IMG/VR virus record: IMGVR_UViG_3300048587_000705
Coordinates: 1-64,000 of that record
Length of the DNA stretch: 64,000 nucleotides
From: a virus
Direction: 5' to 3' (one strand)
Under the pieces are notes generated by a model. The model made no database searches. It saw nothing but the letters and a program-made list of their open reading frames with translations, and was not told the origin of the DNA. Positions 37,501 to 45,349 of this stretch are shown one piece after another (position 1 is the stretch's first letter; each line of letters starts with the position of its first letter). The translations under genes were made by a program, and so were the position numbers.

Positions 37501-40386
37501 CTCAAAGGCTTTCTGTAACATATCAAAGAACTTGGGAGATATCCTTCTGTCCTTTGACGCCATAAAATCATCTATCTCTTTTTGAGAAGGGTCTTGCCCG
37601 TTATTGTTGATTTTATACTGCTCTGTAAACTGCTCAACGGTTTTTATAAAATCCCCCTCGAACTTGTTCAGGTCTACCGCTATCTGGGCGTCCTGTGACA
37701 AAGTCTGGGCCGGGTCTATCACAACATCCCCGTTGGCATCTACTTTCAATCCTTTTTTAAGGTTGCCCACTTCGTCGTAATAGCTTTTCTTGAACTTTTT
37801 ATCGGCCAAGAAATCCTCATATTTCTGTCTGTCGTATTCGTCAAGGTTACGTAGGTCTATCACCCCGTCCTTTGTCGCCTTTCTGTTGAGGGATGATATA
37901 TCGGAATAATATGCCATTATATACCCTATCCCTACCTCGGATACACCACTGTCCTCTATACGTTTCTCAAACTTGTCGTAATAGGCGTCGTTCATCCTTC
38001 TCTCTACAAGTGGCTGTTTTCTCTTTTTTATCTGCCTGTTGAGTTCTCCCTTGTTCTCCGGCGAGAGTTTCTGTTCAAGATTTCGCCTTTCCTTTAATAT
38101 ATCCTCATCGGACATCTGTTTTGTATTGCCCTTTTTATCTGTTGTCTGGTAATCGGACTTTGGTGCCACTTTTTTGTACTCTTCCAAAAATATATTGTCG
38201 AGATCCGCGTTGAACCTTTCCCAGTCGTATTCGCTGATAATGTTTCCCGATTTTTTGTCAACAAAATCCCGTCCCATGTTGCGCACGTTGTACCCTATCT
38301 CCCTGAACCTTTTTAAGGCGTTCTGTAGGCTATTGGTGGTATCTTGGTTCCTTTCCTGTTCTATATCCTTTGCCTTTACGCCCAATAGTGCCAGAATAGG
38401 GTCACGGGAATGTATTATCTGCCCAAAGTTTTGGTGGAAAAATGTGGTGTCGTGCTCGGCTGTCTTTATCCAATTCTGTACCCTCTCCCTATACTCCTCT
38501 GGAAGGTTGTGCCTGTCCATTACCTGTTGTACAAGGTTGTCCACGGCATCGGTTACGTGCAGTTTCTTTTTTGCCTCAAGGTCGGTCATCTTTTGCCCTA
38601 TGGTGTCGATGTCCTTTGATATCTTTGCAACGGTCTCCTTGTTGTAGTCCATCTGGGGGGCAAGTTGCTTTATTTCGGCAAGTGCCTTTGTCAGAACGCC
38701 TTTCAAAGAATGGTACACAATGTTCTGTTCCGTTGTAAACGGTGTCTTGTCCGCTTCCCCTATCGCGGCGTCCATCCTTCGGATATAACTGTTGGTAAGT
38801 GATATGAGTCCTGTGATTGCCTCAAGTTCCTCGTTGCGCTCAAGTTCCTCTTCGAGTTTGTTGAGCTCGGCGCGCTCAAGGTTTGACGTATCGCCCGTTG
38901 CCCTGTATGCACGTAGTATCTGCTCCCGTATCTGTCTTGCTGATACCTGTACCGCCTTTCTTATCCTTTCCGTTGCACGTTCCTGTTCCGTTTGTGGGTT
39001 GTTGGAGATGGCGTAAAGTCTGAACCTGTTGTCCTTGAAATTATCGGTATCGAGTACGTTGGAAACATCCTCCATAAAAAGGATGTCCTCTATCTCGTTT
39101 TTATAGGTCTCAAGGTCTTTTTGGTACTGGGGCTTGAAATAGTCTTTTACTTTTTGGAAAAACTCGTTGAACAGCGTCTGTAATCTGTTTATGATATTGG
39201 TCTGTGTCTCGGATTGTCCTTCCTGCGCCTGAAACCTGTTCAGGAGCGCATTTTTCAACACCTTTCCAAGTACTTCCCTGCGTACCGCCTGCTCAAGTTC
39301 CTCGCCTTGGTAGTCGTCGCGGTATATCTCCCTATAAACCTGAGAGTACTGTGCCCATTCCCGTGTACGGTGCACGTTCCTAAGCAAGTTCTCTATTTTT
39401 TCCTGTGGCAGTGCCTCGTTTATAAAGTGGGTGGTTTCCTCAGTTAAATCCTCTAAAGTTATTTCCCCGCCCTCAAAGGCGATTACTTGGTTGGCTATAT
39501 CGGCCAGTGCCCTTGCCGAAGGGTTTGTACCGTTCCTTTTTGCGTACTTTGTGTTGTATTCCACTATGGAGGTGGTAGATACTCCCAATTTGTTCAACAG
39601 GTCCATCAAAAGGAGTTGTAGCTGTTGTTCTGTCCTTGGTCTTGCCCGTTCCTCTTGTAATCTTTTTCCGTTCAGTGCCTTTGCCCACTCCCTGCCCGTT
39701 ACGGCGCCTATGGCAACGTCCTCACCATATTTGTTTTTCACCTCGGGGAACGGGGCGGTATTTAAGTACTCACTGTCCACATATTCCGTTTTTTCGCCTC
39801 TTTGTATCCTTACCTTGTCGTTGGTCTTTTGTAATAAAAACGTATCCCCGTCACGTCCTACACCTTCGGTTCCAAGGTATAGTCGGGCATCTTCTTCAAG
39901 AAGTTCGCTGTTGATTGTCTGGAATATATCTGTCTCCCCTGCGGACTCAAACCTGTACTCCCCGTTTGATACCTGTTTTTTACGGTCTTTTAATAGGTTG
40001 TTTTTAATAGCGTGGTTTATAAAGCCTGTTTGCGTATCGCGATTTGCGATGTTGGTTGTTTTTATAAGTGGAAAGAACTTGCCTCCCGTTTCAAGTCCTA
40101 CTTCTATCTCACCGTTCTCGGGGGTGTTCTTTACGGCCTCTTTGTACGATGTATAAATGTTGTCGCCGTTTTTGTGCGATACCCTTACGTTGTCCTCCCC
40201 GACTGTCTGTTTTTGTACTTTTTTTGAGAACACGTTTTTGTAAAGTTCCAGAGCGTCCTCTTTTGAGCCTACTAGTGGGTGTGAGGCTATGTCGATAAAA
40301 AGACGGCTCTGTTGTCCGCCCTCTTTTCTTACGTCCTGTATGGCGTTTGTCTTTGGGTCTCTTATTATTTTGCAGTTGCTTGGCAT
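34570..40386 (-). CDS. Very large virion-associated (cargo) protein, 1938 residues
   Basis: Begins with a short conserved-looking head (CKIIRDPKTNAI, then SRLFIDI and EDALELYKNV) also present at the start of the 1516-residue protein. Near residue 310-330, EEITLEDLT-like sequence and LTEETTHFINEAL give a degenerate zincin-like E-E-x-x-H-F helix. Long helical and coiled-coil stretches follow for most of the length. Near residue 1790 there is one hydrophobic span (VLTLMAAIGYLIVGA) followed by an acidic loop. The pattern fits a protein packed in the capsid and delivered to the host by crAss-like phages. It lacks the D-F-D-G-D catalytic motif of the giant phage RNA polymerase, so it is not that enzyme. 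Last gene of the virion operon. Confidence 0.7.
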   Translation of the reverse strand: MPSNCKIIRDPKTNAIQDVRKEGGQQSRLFIDIASHPLVGSKEDALELYKNVFSKKVQKQTVGEDNVRVSHKNGDNIYTSYKEAVKNTPENGEIEVGLETGGKFFPLIKTTNIANRDTQTGFINHAIKNNLLKDRKKQVSNGEYRFESAGETDIFQTINSELLEEDARLYLGTEGVGRDGDTFLLQKTNDKVRIQRGEKTEYVDSEYLNTAPFPEVKNKYGEDVAIGAVTGREWAKALNGKRLQEERARPRTEQQLQLLLMDLLNKLGVSTTSIVEYNTKYAKRNGTNPSARALADIANQVIAFEGGEITLEDLTEETTHFINEALPQEKIENLLRNVHRTREWAQYSQVYREIYRDDYQGEELEQAVRREVLGKVLKNALLNRFQAQEGQSETQTNIINRLQTLFNEFFQKVKDYFKPQYQKDLETYKNEIEDILFMEDVSNVLDTDNFKDNRFRLYAISNNPQTEQERATERIRKAVQVSARQIREQILRAYRATGDTSNLERAELNKLEEELERNEELEAITGLISLTNSYIRRMDAAIGEADKTPFTTEQNIVYHSLKGVLTKALAEIKQLAPQMDYNKETVAKISKDIDTIGQKMTDLEAKKKLHVTDAVDNLVQQVMDRHNLPEEYRERVQNWIKTAEHDTTFFHQNFGQIIHSRDPILALLGVKAKDIEQERNQDTTNSLQNALKRFREIGYNVRNMGRDFVDKKSGNIISEYDWERFNADLDNIFLEEYKKVAPKSDYQTTDKKGNTKQMSDEDILKERRNLEQKLSPENKGELNRQIKKRKQPLVERRMNDAYYDKFEKRIEDSGVSEVGIGYIMAYYSDISSLNRKATKDGVIDLRNLDEYDRQKYEDFLADKKFKKSYYDEVGNLKKGLKVDANGDVVIDPAQTLSQDAQIAVDLNKFEGDFIKTVEQFTEQYKINNNGQDPSQKEIDDFMASKDRRISPKFFDMLQKAFEVSPEEGMRFLKLNSYMGFSDQFWNDLQQNQSLREKITAPEVYTGDNMAEVDAILETLDTKGKALKAILKQFQHKNNPSEIDVQRMPSVTRDAVKKLQEDITNAYRKASKLIEEQTGETFSDVDTETTTNESYRKILIDLGLNIEENDSAQEINRKLDEQVEYARQHMTADNAKGLSDAIYFLNRYLEGKTGEKTNKAIDSVLDENGWEMQDLEDIRVKQQVVEQLITRRLLPYYKRFAPSQYGVFLQAMQDPNVPAKNKVESIKQGTYNYIEIAPNTSFLEIGGVDDLNPNFIPEFYGGYDQPKLSKYYNKDFEKIKNDPKLYEAYKATLEWNSEGLDAMQIGGTYNRYTMPQFRKGTIQRAKDLTKNLSAQSIKEAWTEAITFTPDELIQGETQFGNSIKVIPNIGTNRLENQEDVSDDLFWSIAARNSEGFLKRARLNAYGDIMALSDAIDKRTTGNGKEVTATNTYKMFQNFMDYTLFGVKETWTYEVDVPFLGKVDVAKVVRNIVKYVKFRNLGLNAIIPITSAITGKVQLLIESLVGEHIGRDSLKLGRRALTKLMPEAMGDFNKLGKKSKLNVILQHFRAFSALESLQNSNYSGAARFLPKISMGLHELANFPLYGEVALGTLFDYRVVDGSIINRNNFNDLNKGKTKKEIDSLWRAQEENAFYNFIDVNDGILSFDEQKLKTLLTDTDGNPMSDERFKQYLDNKVKGIQTRMGEIILNVDTQIPTETRVAAQRNALFSILLTHRSFLITNISRRTRSEFYNPMTGELEEGTYRSAANFLNASVQELRKMGTANFIRAFKEQWKNSSVAERRNLKRVAVDISVLTLMAAIGYLIVGAADDDEEGEQYALQAVAYFYQRLLNETSSVQKIGMVTSVNDTLESPIIGLNIVQNIFKAQDLFSGDIIKQGSYKGSTERFRYLSKMMAGVSQYNYLNSGRALKTARHQYEYFNSSNLKATPFSFIVDRLENKEE

Positions 40387-40694
40387 TCCTGTTGGGTCTT
40401 TTTAATAATTTTAACCTGTTCTTTTATGTTCGGTGATAGGTATTTTCTTTTTATGTTTTCCGCGACGTTCCTTATATGTGTTGGTATGGATATATTTGAA
40501 CTGTTCTCCTTTCTGAGTTGGTCGGATTTTTGTTGCACCACCTCGAGTATCAAATGACACTCCTCGTAGTTTTCACTTTGTTCGTACTCCTCTAACAAAT
40601 ATAAAAGGGGAAATATTCCCCACCTATGTGCGTGGGCGAGGTAGTCTGCCTTTTTTACCTCTTTGATATTGTCGATTTTGTCCTTTAGCCGCAT
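40365..40694 (-). CDS. Helical protein between two giant virion genes
   Basis: 109 residues, helical, with AHAHRWGIFPLLYLLEEYEQ near the start and a basic C-terminus (KEQVKIIKKTQQECQATAK). It overlaps both giant genes (22 and 10 bases), so it is co-translated with them and may be a chaperone or minor virion protein. Function unknown. Confidence 0.6.
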   Translation of the reverse strand: MRLKDKIDNIKEVKKADYLAHAHRWGIFPLLYLLEEYEQSENYEECHLILEVVQQKSDQLRKENSSNISIPTHIRNVAENIKRKYLSPNIKEQVKIIKKTQQECQATAK

Positions 40695-43600
40695 TCGAGT
40701 TCGCTGTTTATCTGTTGTTCCTCTTGTTTTGTAAAAAGTTTACTAATCTTTATCTCCGGTTCTTTTACTTGTTCGGTATTGTCCATTTCCACATCTATCT
40801 CTGGTACCATATCGGTAAGCAGTATATATGGTGATGTATTATGTGGGAGTTTTGCGTAATACCCATCGGTGGAGTTTTTTTCTGTCAGTTCATATACCCC
40901 GTCCCTTGTTCGTATAAAATTCTCTGTGGGGTTTTTCACCTTTATCGTACGGGCAGATTTTTGCTCGAACTGCCCCTTGTAGAGTGGTACGGACTTTGGG
41001 GAATTTATTGCCCTGTTGCGTTCTGCCAGTACATCGTCCACATATGAAGATTCCTCTGCTTGGGTAAAGACATTTGAATCCTTTTTCAGAGAAAAATAAT
41101 TACGTGTATCCTCGTCCATGTATTCCTCCATAATCTGTATTGACAAAGGATCGGTGTTTATCGGTTCTATTCCGTCTTTTGTTATGTTGAAATTACTGTA
41201 AAAATCTCGGTATTTCTGCGAGCCTTTTATCTTTTCTTTCAAGGACTGTTTGTTAAAGTCGGCGATAAAGTCCGTTGACAGATATTGTGTGTCGATTTCT
41301 TTGCCCACTATATTTTCCACATTTTTTATATTTTCCTGTATGTTGGTAGGCGTCCCAAAATAAACGGTGTTCAAAAAGTATACCTTTAGTTTATCGGTAT
41401 CAAAAAGGTTTCCCGTCTCTATCTCTTGCACCTGTTCGTTGGCGTAGTTCTCTATCCTGTCCCTTACCTGTGCCATATTGGTCATATTTATCCCGTCAAA
41501 TATCTCCTGTGGGAACATCTCTGGACGCTTTTCCATAATGTCCAATGTTTCTTCTAAACTTTTACGGTTGTTGGTGCGCTTGTACAGATTATTTCCTTGG
41601 TACAATAGTCCATTCTCGGCGAACATCTCAAAAGCGGTCTTTTGTTTGTTGTAGATTTTTTCGGTTGTCTGCGTTGCCCCTTTTATCTTTTCCGTCTCAA
41701 CCGTTTCAGTGTCGATATCAAAGAAACTGTCGTATACCTGTGCAAAGTTTTCCAAGTTCTGTGCGTTTAGCGTTCTTAGCGCCACCAAGAACCTTGTAAG
41801 CTCCCCTATTCCCTTTTCGGTGTATTTTTGACCTATGTCGGTAAGGTCGAGCCCTATGTCAACGGCTTTTTCTCTTAATTCTTCCAATAAATCAGCTATC
41901 TCTGATTGGCTTGTCTGCGCTATATCGGGCGGAATATTCAGTATATAGTCAATCTCTTTTCTAAGCTCGTCATTGCTCGGGTCGGTCAGGGTCTCTTGGA
42001 ACTTTTCTGCCGTCCTGTTCAATTTTCTTTCTGTTATGGTACCATCTGGCTGTACTTCCTTTACCGTAAGTTCTGTGTACTGTGACAAATCTTCAAAATC
42101 ATTTTTTGCCACTTCCATGGAGTTTTCCGCAACGGCGCTGTCAAATTCATTTCTGTCTTTTATCCCGCCGAGTGTGTCCACTATCTGTTTTTGCGCTATA
42201 TAGGGATTCGCCTGTTGGTACTTACCAACAAAATTGGGTTCCATAGATGAAATGGTGCTGTATGGCATTTCTACCTCGTCTATTGATATAGGTTCTTTGA
42301 GGTTCTGTATCTTTGCGATATTCTCTTTTATTCGCGCCTGTAAAGATATGTCCGATAATATATTTGTCGCCTCGCCTTTTGTGTATCCGTTATTGGTCAG
42401 TGTTGACATTGTAGGGGCAAACAGCCCGTTTACATAAAAAGCCTTTCTTGTCCTTTCCAATAGCGCATCAGAACTTGGTGTCTGTGCGTCAAGCGCCTTT
42501 ATGATATTTACCCTGTCCTCTTGTGTAGGTCGTATTCCTTCCGCGTTTTTTCTGTCAACATATTCATACACGTCCTTTGCAAATACCTCTCCGTTCTTGT
42601 CAAATTGTGCAGCAATAGGTTTTGGTGTTCTGTTCACGTTCCTTGCTCTTCTGACCATTTCCTGCGGTAAAAATTGGTCAGACGTAAAACCAAGACTTCT
42701 GTAAAAATTTATAAGCCCCTTTTCCGTTGTAGTTTTATCTCTTGGGTTTGCAAATAAATATACGTCCTGTCCCTCTCTATCTGTCATCAAAAGAAACTCT
42801 CGTAAGGCTTTTTTAGCCCTACCCTGTCCTCTCAAATCCTGTGGGGTATTTATCAATTCGAGTTCTATGCCACCTAATTGTTGGTTTGTAATAGGATTTA
42901 TCCTTGGGCGATAATTTATGGTCACTCCGTTTGACTTGAAAGTTCCCGTTAAATTTTCTCCCGACAAAAGGTCTTTTGATACAGCCTCTCCAAATTGTTT
43001 CAATGTCATGTTGGACACCTGTTCCGCTGTATATTGCGATAATCCAAGTATGTCTCTTACTGCGTTCCAAAAATCCTGCAACCAAGTTTTAAGGTTATTT
43101 CCCACGAGCCTTGCACCATTATCCCCAATTACTTGTGCCAAAACTTCATTCTTCCACTCCTCTGAACCCTCTTTTAAATCAGGTTGGTTGGTGTTGACAA
43201 AATCTATGTAAGACTGTGCCTCCTTTTTATTCTTTTCTATAAGGGATAATCCTGCATCATAGATTTCTTTGTTGTTTTGATTTAAAAAATCAAGATATAA
43301 GTGCCCAAATTCGTGAATACTCGTATTAGGTGACATCTTATCTTTGTTCAGATATACTTGTCCGTTGTATACGAAACCGTTTGGTGTTGTACCCTCTTTT
43401 TGTTGGTAAATATTATTTGATTGTATCGAAAAATCCCCTATGTTTGCCTCTGCGGATTTTATTTGATTTGGGTCAAATACGGCAAAAGTTTCATGTTCAA
43501 TATCATTCACTTCATCATCAAAAAAAGTACCATCATAGCCTTCTTCTTTTATCTTTTCTATAACTCCTTTTGATTCAAGTATTTCCCAAGTTTGAGTGTT

Positions 43601-45235
43601 TTGAAAATTATATATATCTATCCCGCTCTCCTTATCTAAATATTGCTCTGCGTCACTCCATTTAAACAACGTTTCAGGGTACTTTAATGACAGAAAAACA
43701 GGTGTAATGTTATTTCCATGCTCTTTGGCTGCCTTTTTTTTAGGGGTAAAAAAGAAAGCATCTACCTCTACATCATACTCACTAAAAAGTACCCACCTTT
43801 TGGATTTGGATTTTTTAAAAGTGTCAATATTTTTATTAGATGATCCATGGTAAACTACAAGGGGTTCCCCATTTTTATCTATTACTTTGCTTGAATTAAA
43901 TGGGTTTCCTTCCCAATCACCAAACCAATCTTTAAATGCCTGTGTCCTGACTTGTAACCATTGATTTTCCGTAAGGTTTGTAGGCTTTCCGTTGGGGGCT
44001 TTCATAAAAATTCCTTGCGAAATGGCATTCTCTTTGATTTTTTCCATTTCTGTATTTAACACCTGTTGTTTTTTTACTTCATCTTGTATAGAGCCAAGTT
44101 TTTCCTCTATCTCGGAATTGGTCAGTATATTAACTTTTTTTGCAAGTCCTGTCTTTTCCAACTGTTCCGTGACAGGTAAAGATAGGTTTCTTTTGAGTGA
44201 TAGTTGTTTGGTTGCTTGGTTTATGTATATTTGGTCCTCTGGTGTTATATCAAAATCATCTGATATAAGTGAATTGGATATATCAAAATCAAAATAAGTG
44301 TTTCTTTTAACTATTGCCCTTGCTTCTACCTCACCACTTATGGTTTGATACAATTCTTGTTGTACCTGCAATCTTTTAACCCTGTTTGGCTCTTTGTAAT
44401 ATCTTAACACACCTTTTAATATATTTTTATCTGATAGGTTTAAATTATTGTCTTTTAATTTTTGCTCTATCAATGCTACATTCCCTTCTTCGGGCTCCAC
44501 CAATAAGTTTTTTCCAATAAGTACTGATGCTCTTTCAAAAACCGTTGTAGCTCCTCCTCCTGTACCATATCCCTCAACATATTGTACTTTATGCCCCAAT
44601 TCGTGAAGCAATGTTTCCCATAGTTCCACATTATGTCCTCCTTCATTGGTACCTGATTTTTTGGGAAATATATGTTCCATAGTTCTGGCACTGATATTAA
44701 TTGAGTCACTAACTGGGTCATATCCTCCGTAAACTGTTGTTCCATCATCTTCAATAATATTTATTTTTAAATCCCCGTATATTTTTATCAAATCGTTTCC
44801 TTCTACGATATCTGATAACCTATATGTCTCTCCCTCTTTTAAATCAATTGTTTTTAGGTTACCGTCAGGTATCTCGAATCGCCACTTATTGTCAACAGGG
44901 TTTCGCTCCCACATAGTGAGTTTTTTTATATACCTTTTTGATTTACCCTCTTTTTCAAGCTGTACGGCAAGATTTAAGTTGTCTATCCTGTTTGTAACAT
45001 TTTCTATGTTATCAAGTTGTGTGGCGCCTTTTATTCCCGTTATAGATTTTTTTACCAGTATGTTCTTTGGCTTTACCACTTCCTCTAAAAAATCCTCCGT
45101 TACGGTAATAGTGTACAGATCCTCTGCGTTGTCGGGAGTCCTTTTTTTTAGTTCATCAAAGAGTATGCTCCGCTCACCATTGTTGGCTTCGGCGTACACA
45201 GGGTTTCCTTGTTTGTCTTTTATTATACAGGACAT
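40685..45235 (-). CDS. Polyvalent virion protein: zincin, ADP-ribosyltransferase-like, second zincin, GNAT-like domains
   Basis: 1516 residues, modular. Domain 1 (about 150-320): LLHELGHKVQYVEGYG at 209-224 (H-E-x-x-H) and SGEVEARAIVKR near 300, the pattern of large-polyvalent-protein metallopeptidase domains. Domain 2 (about 428-600): RTQAFKDWFGDW, VVYHGSS, a FFTP segment and FAVFDPNQIKSA, the ADP-ribosyltransferase arrangement of phage polyvalent proteins. Domain 3: SIHEFGHLYLDF at 639-650, a second H-E-x-x-H. Domain 4 (about 785-860): LRGQGRAKKALREF and INFYRSLGF, the acetyl-CoA loop and end motif of GNAT acetyltransferases. The rest is helical. Such proteins are ejected with the DNA and modify host targets early; that is known for the class and inferred here. 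Confidence 0.8.
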   Translation of the reverse strand: MSCIIKDKQGNPVYAEANNGERSILFDELKKRTPDNAEDLYTITVTEDFLEEVVKPKNILVKKSITGIKGATQLDNIENVTNRIDNLNLAVQLEKEGKSKRYIKKLTMWERNPVDNKWRFEIPDGNLKTIDLKEGETYRLSDIVEGNDLIKIYGDLKINIIEDDGTTVYGGYDPVSDSINISARTMEHIFPKKSGTNEGGHNVELWETLLHELGHKVQYVEGYGTGGGATTVFERASVLIGKNLLVEPEEGNVALIEQKLKDNNLNLSDKNILKGVLRYYKEPNRVKRLQVQQELYQTISGEVEARAIVKRNTYFDFDISNSLISDDFDITPEDQIYINQATKQLSLKRNLSLPVTEQLEKTGLAKKVNILTNSEIEEKLGSIQDEVKKQQVLNTEMEKIKENAISQGIFMKAPNGKPTNLTENQWLQVRTQAFKDWFGDWEGNPFNSSKVIDKNGEPLVVYHGSSNKNIDTFKKSKSKRWVLFSEYDVEVDAFFFTPKKKAAKEHGNNITPVFLSLKYPETLFKWSDAEQYLDKESGIDIYNFQNTQTWEILESKGVIEKIKEEGYDGTFFDDEVNDIEHETFAVFDPNQIKSAEANIGDFSIQSNNIYQQKEGTTPNGFVYNGQVYLNKDKMSPNTSIHEFGHLYLDFLNQNNKEIYDAGLSLIEKNKKEAQSYIDFVNTNQPDLKEGSEEWKNEVLAQVIGDNGARLVGNNLKTWLQDFWNAVRDILGLSQYTAEQVSNMTLKQFGEAVSKDLLSGENLTGTFKSNGVTINYRPRINPITNQQLGGIELELINTPQDLRGQGRAKKALREFLLMTDREGQDVYLFANPRDKTTTEKGLINFYRSLGFTSDQFLPQEMVRRARNVNRTPKPIAAQFDKNGEVFAKDVYEYVDRKNAEGIRPTQEDRVNIIKALDAQTPSSDALLERTRKAFYVNGLFAPTMSTLTNNGYTKGEATNILSDISLQARIKENIAKIQNLKEPISIDEVEMPYSTISSMEPNFVGKYQQANPYIAQKQIVDTLGGIKDRNEFDSAVAENSMEVAKNDFEDLSQYTELTVKEVQPDGTITERKLNRTAEKFQETLTDPSNDELRKEIDYILNIPPDIAQTSQSEIADLLEELREKAVDIGLDLTDIGQKYTEKGIGELTRFLVALRTLNAQNLENFAQVYDSFFDIDTETVETEKIKGATQTTEKIYNKQKTAFEMFAENGLLYQGNNLYKRTNNRKSLEETLDIMEKRPEMFPQEIFDGINMTNMAQVRDRIENYANEQVQEIETGNLFDTDKLKVYFLNTVYFGTPTNIQENIKNVENIVGKEIDTQYLSTDFIADFNKQSLKEKIKGSQKYRDFYSNFNITKDGIEPINTDPLSIQIMEEYMDEDTRNYFSLKKDSNVFTQAEESSYVDDVLAERNRAINSPKSVPLYKGQFEQKSARTIKVKNPTENFIRTRDGVYELTEKNSTDGYYAKLPHNTSPYILLTDMVPEIDVEMDNTEQVKEPEIKISKLFTKQEEQQINSELECG

Positions 45236-45239
45236 TATT

Positions 45240-45335
45240 TTATTTATTTTTTAATTTGTTATATATCATATTCGATAATATACCTAACAACATTCCAGTA
45301 ATTATTGATATGTATATTAATAAAATTATCAACAC
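45240..45335 (-). CDS. Possible tiny membrane protein between giant genes
   Basis: A GTG at 45335 opens 31 residues that are nearly all hydrophobic (LIILLIYISIITGMLLGIL) with a basic tail (YNKLKNK), ending 4 bases before the 1516-residue gene. The sequence is very AT-rich, which favours chance hydrophobic frames, so this is tentative. The rest of this 114-base gap shows nothing else. Confidence 0.35.
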   Translation of the reverse strand: MLIILLIYISIITGMLLGILSNMIYNKLKNK

Positions 45336-45349
45336 TTATCTCTACCATA

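Noticed and set aside
39431-40156. Long plus-strand frames opposite the giant genes (also 14137-14886, 31799-32488, 57030-57668)
   Set aside because: They lie antisense to well-supported minus-strand genes, have low-complexity Ser/Leu/Phe-rich composition and no start-stop coupling; treated as shadows.
45240-45349. A promoter in the gap before the 1516-residue gene
   Set aside because: TTG and TATATAAC-like words occur but with wrong spacing in very AT-rich sequence; not distinguishable from chance.
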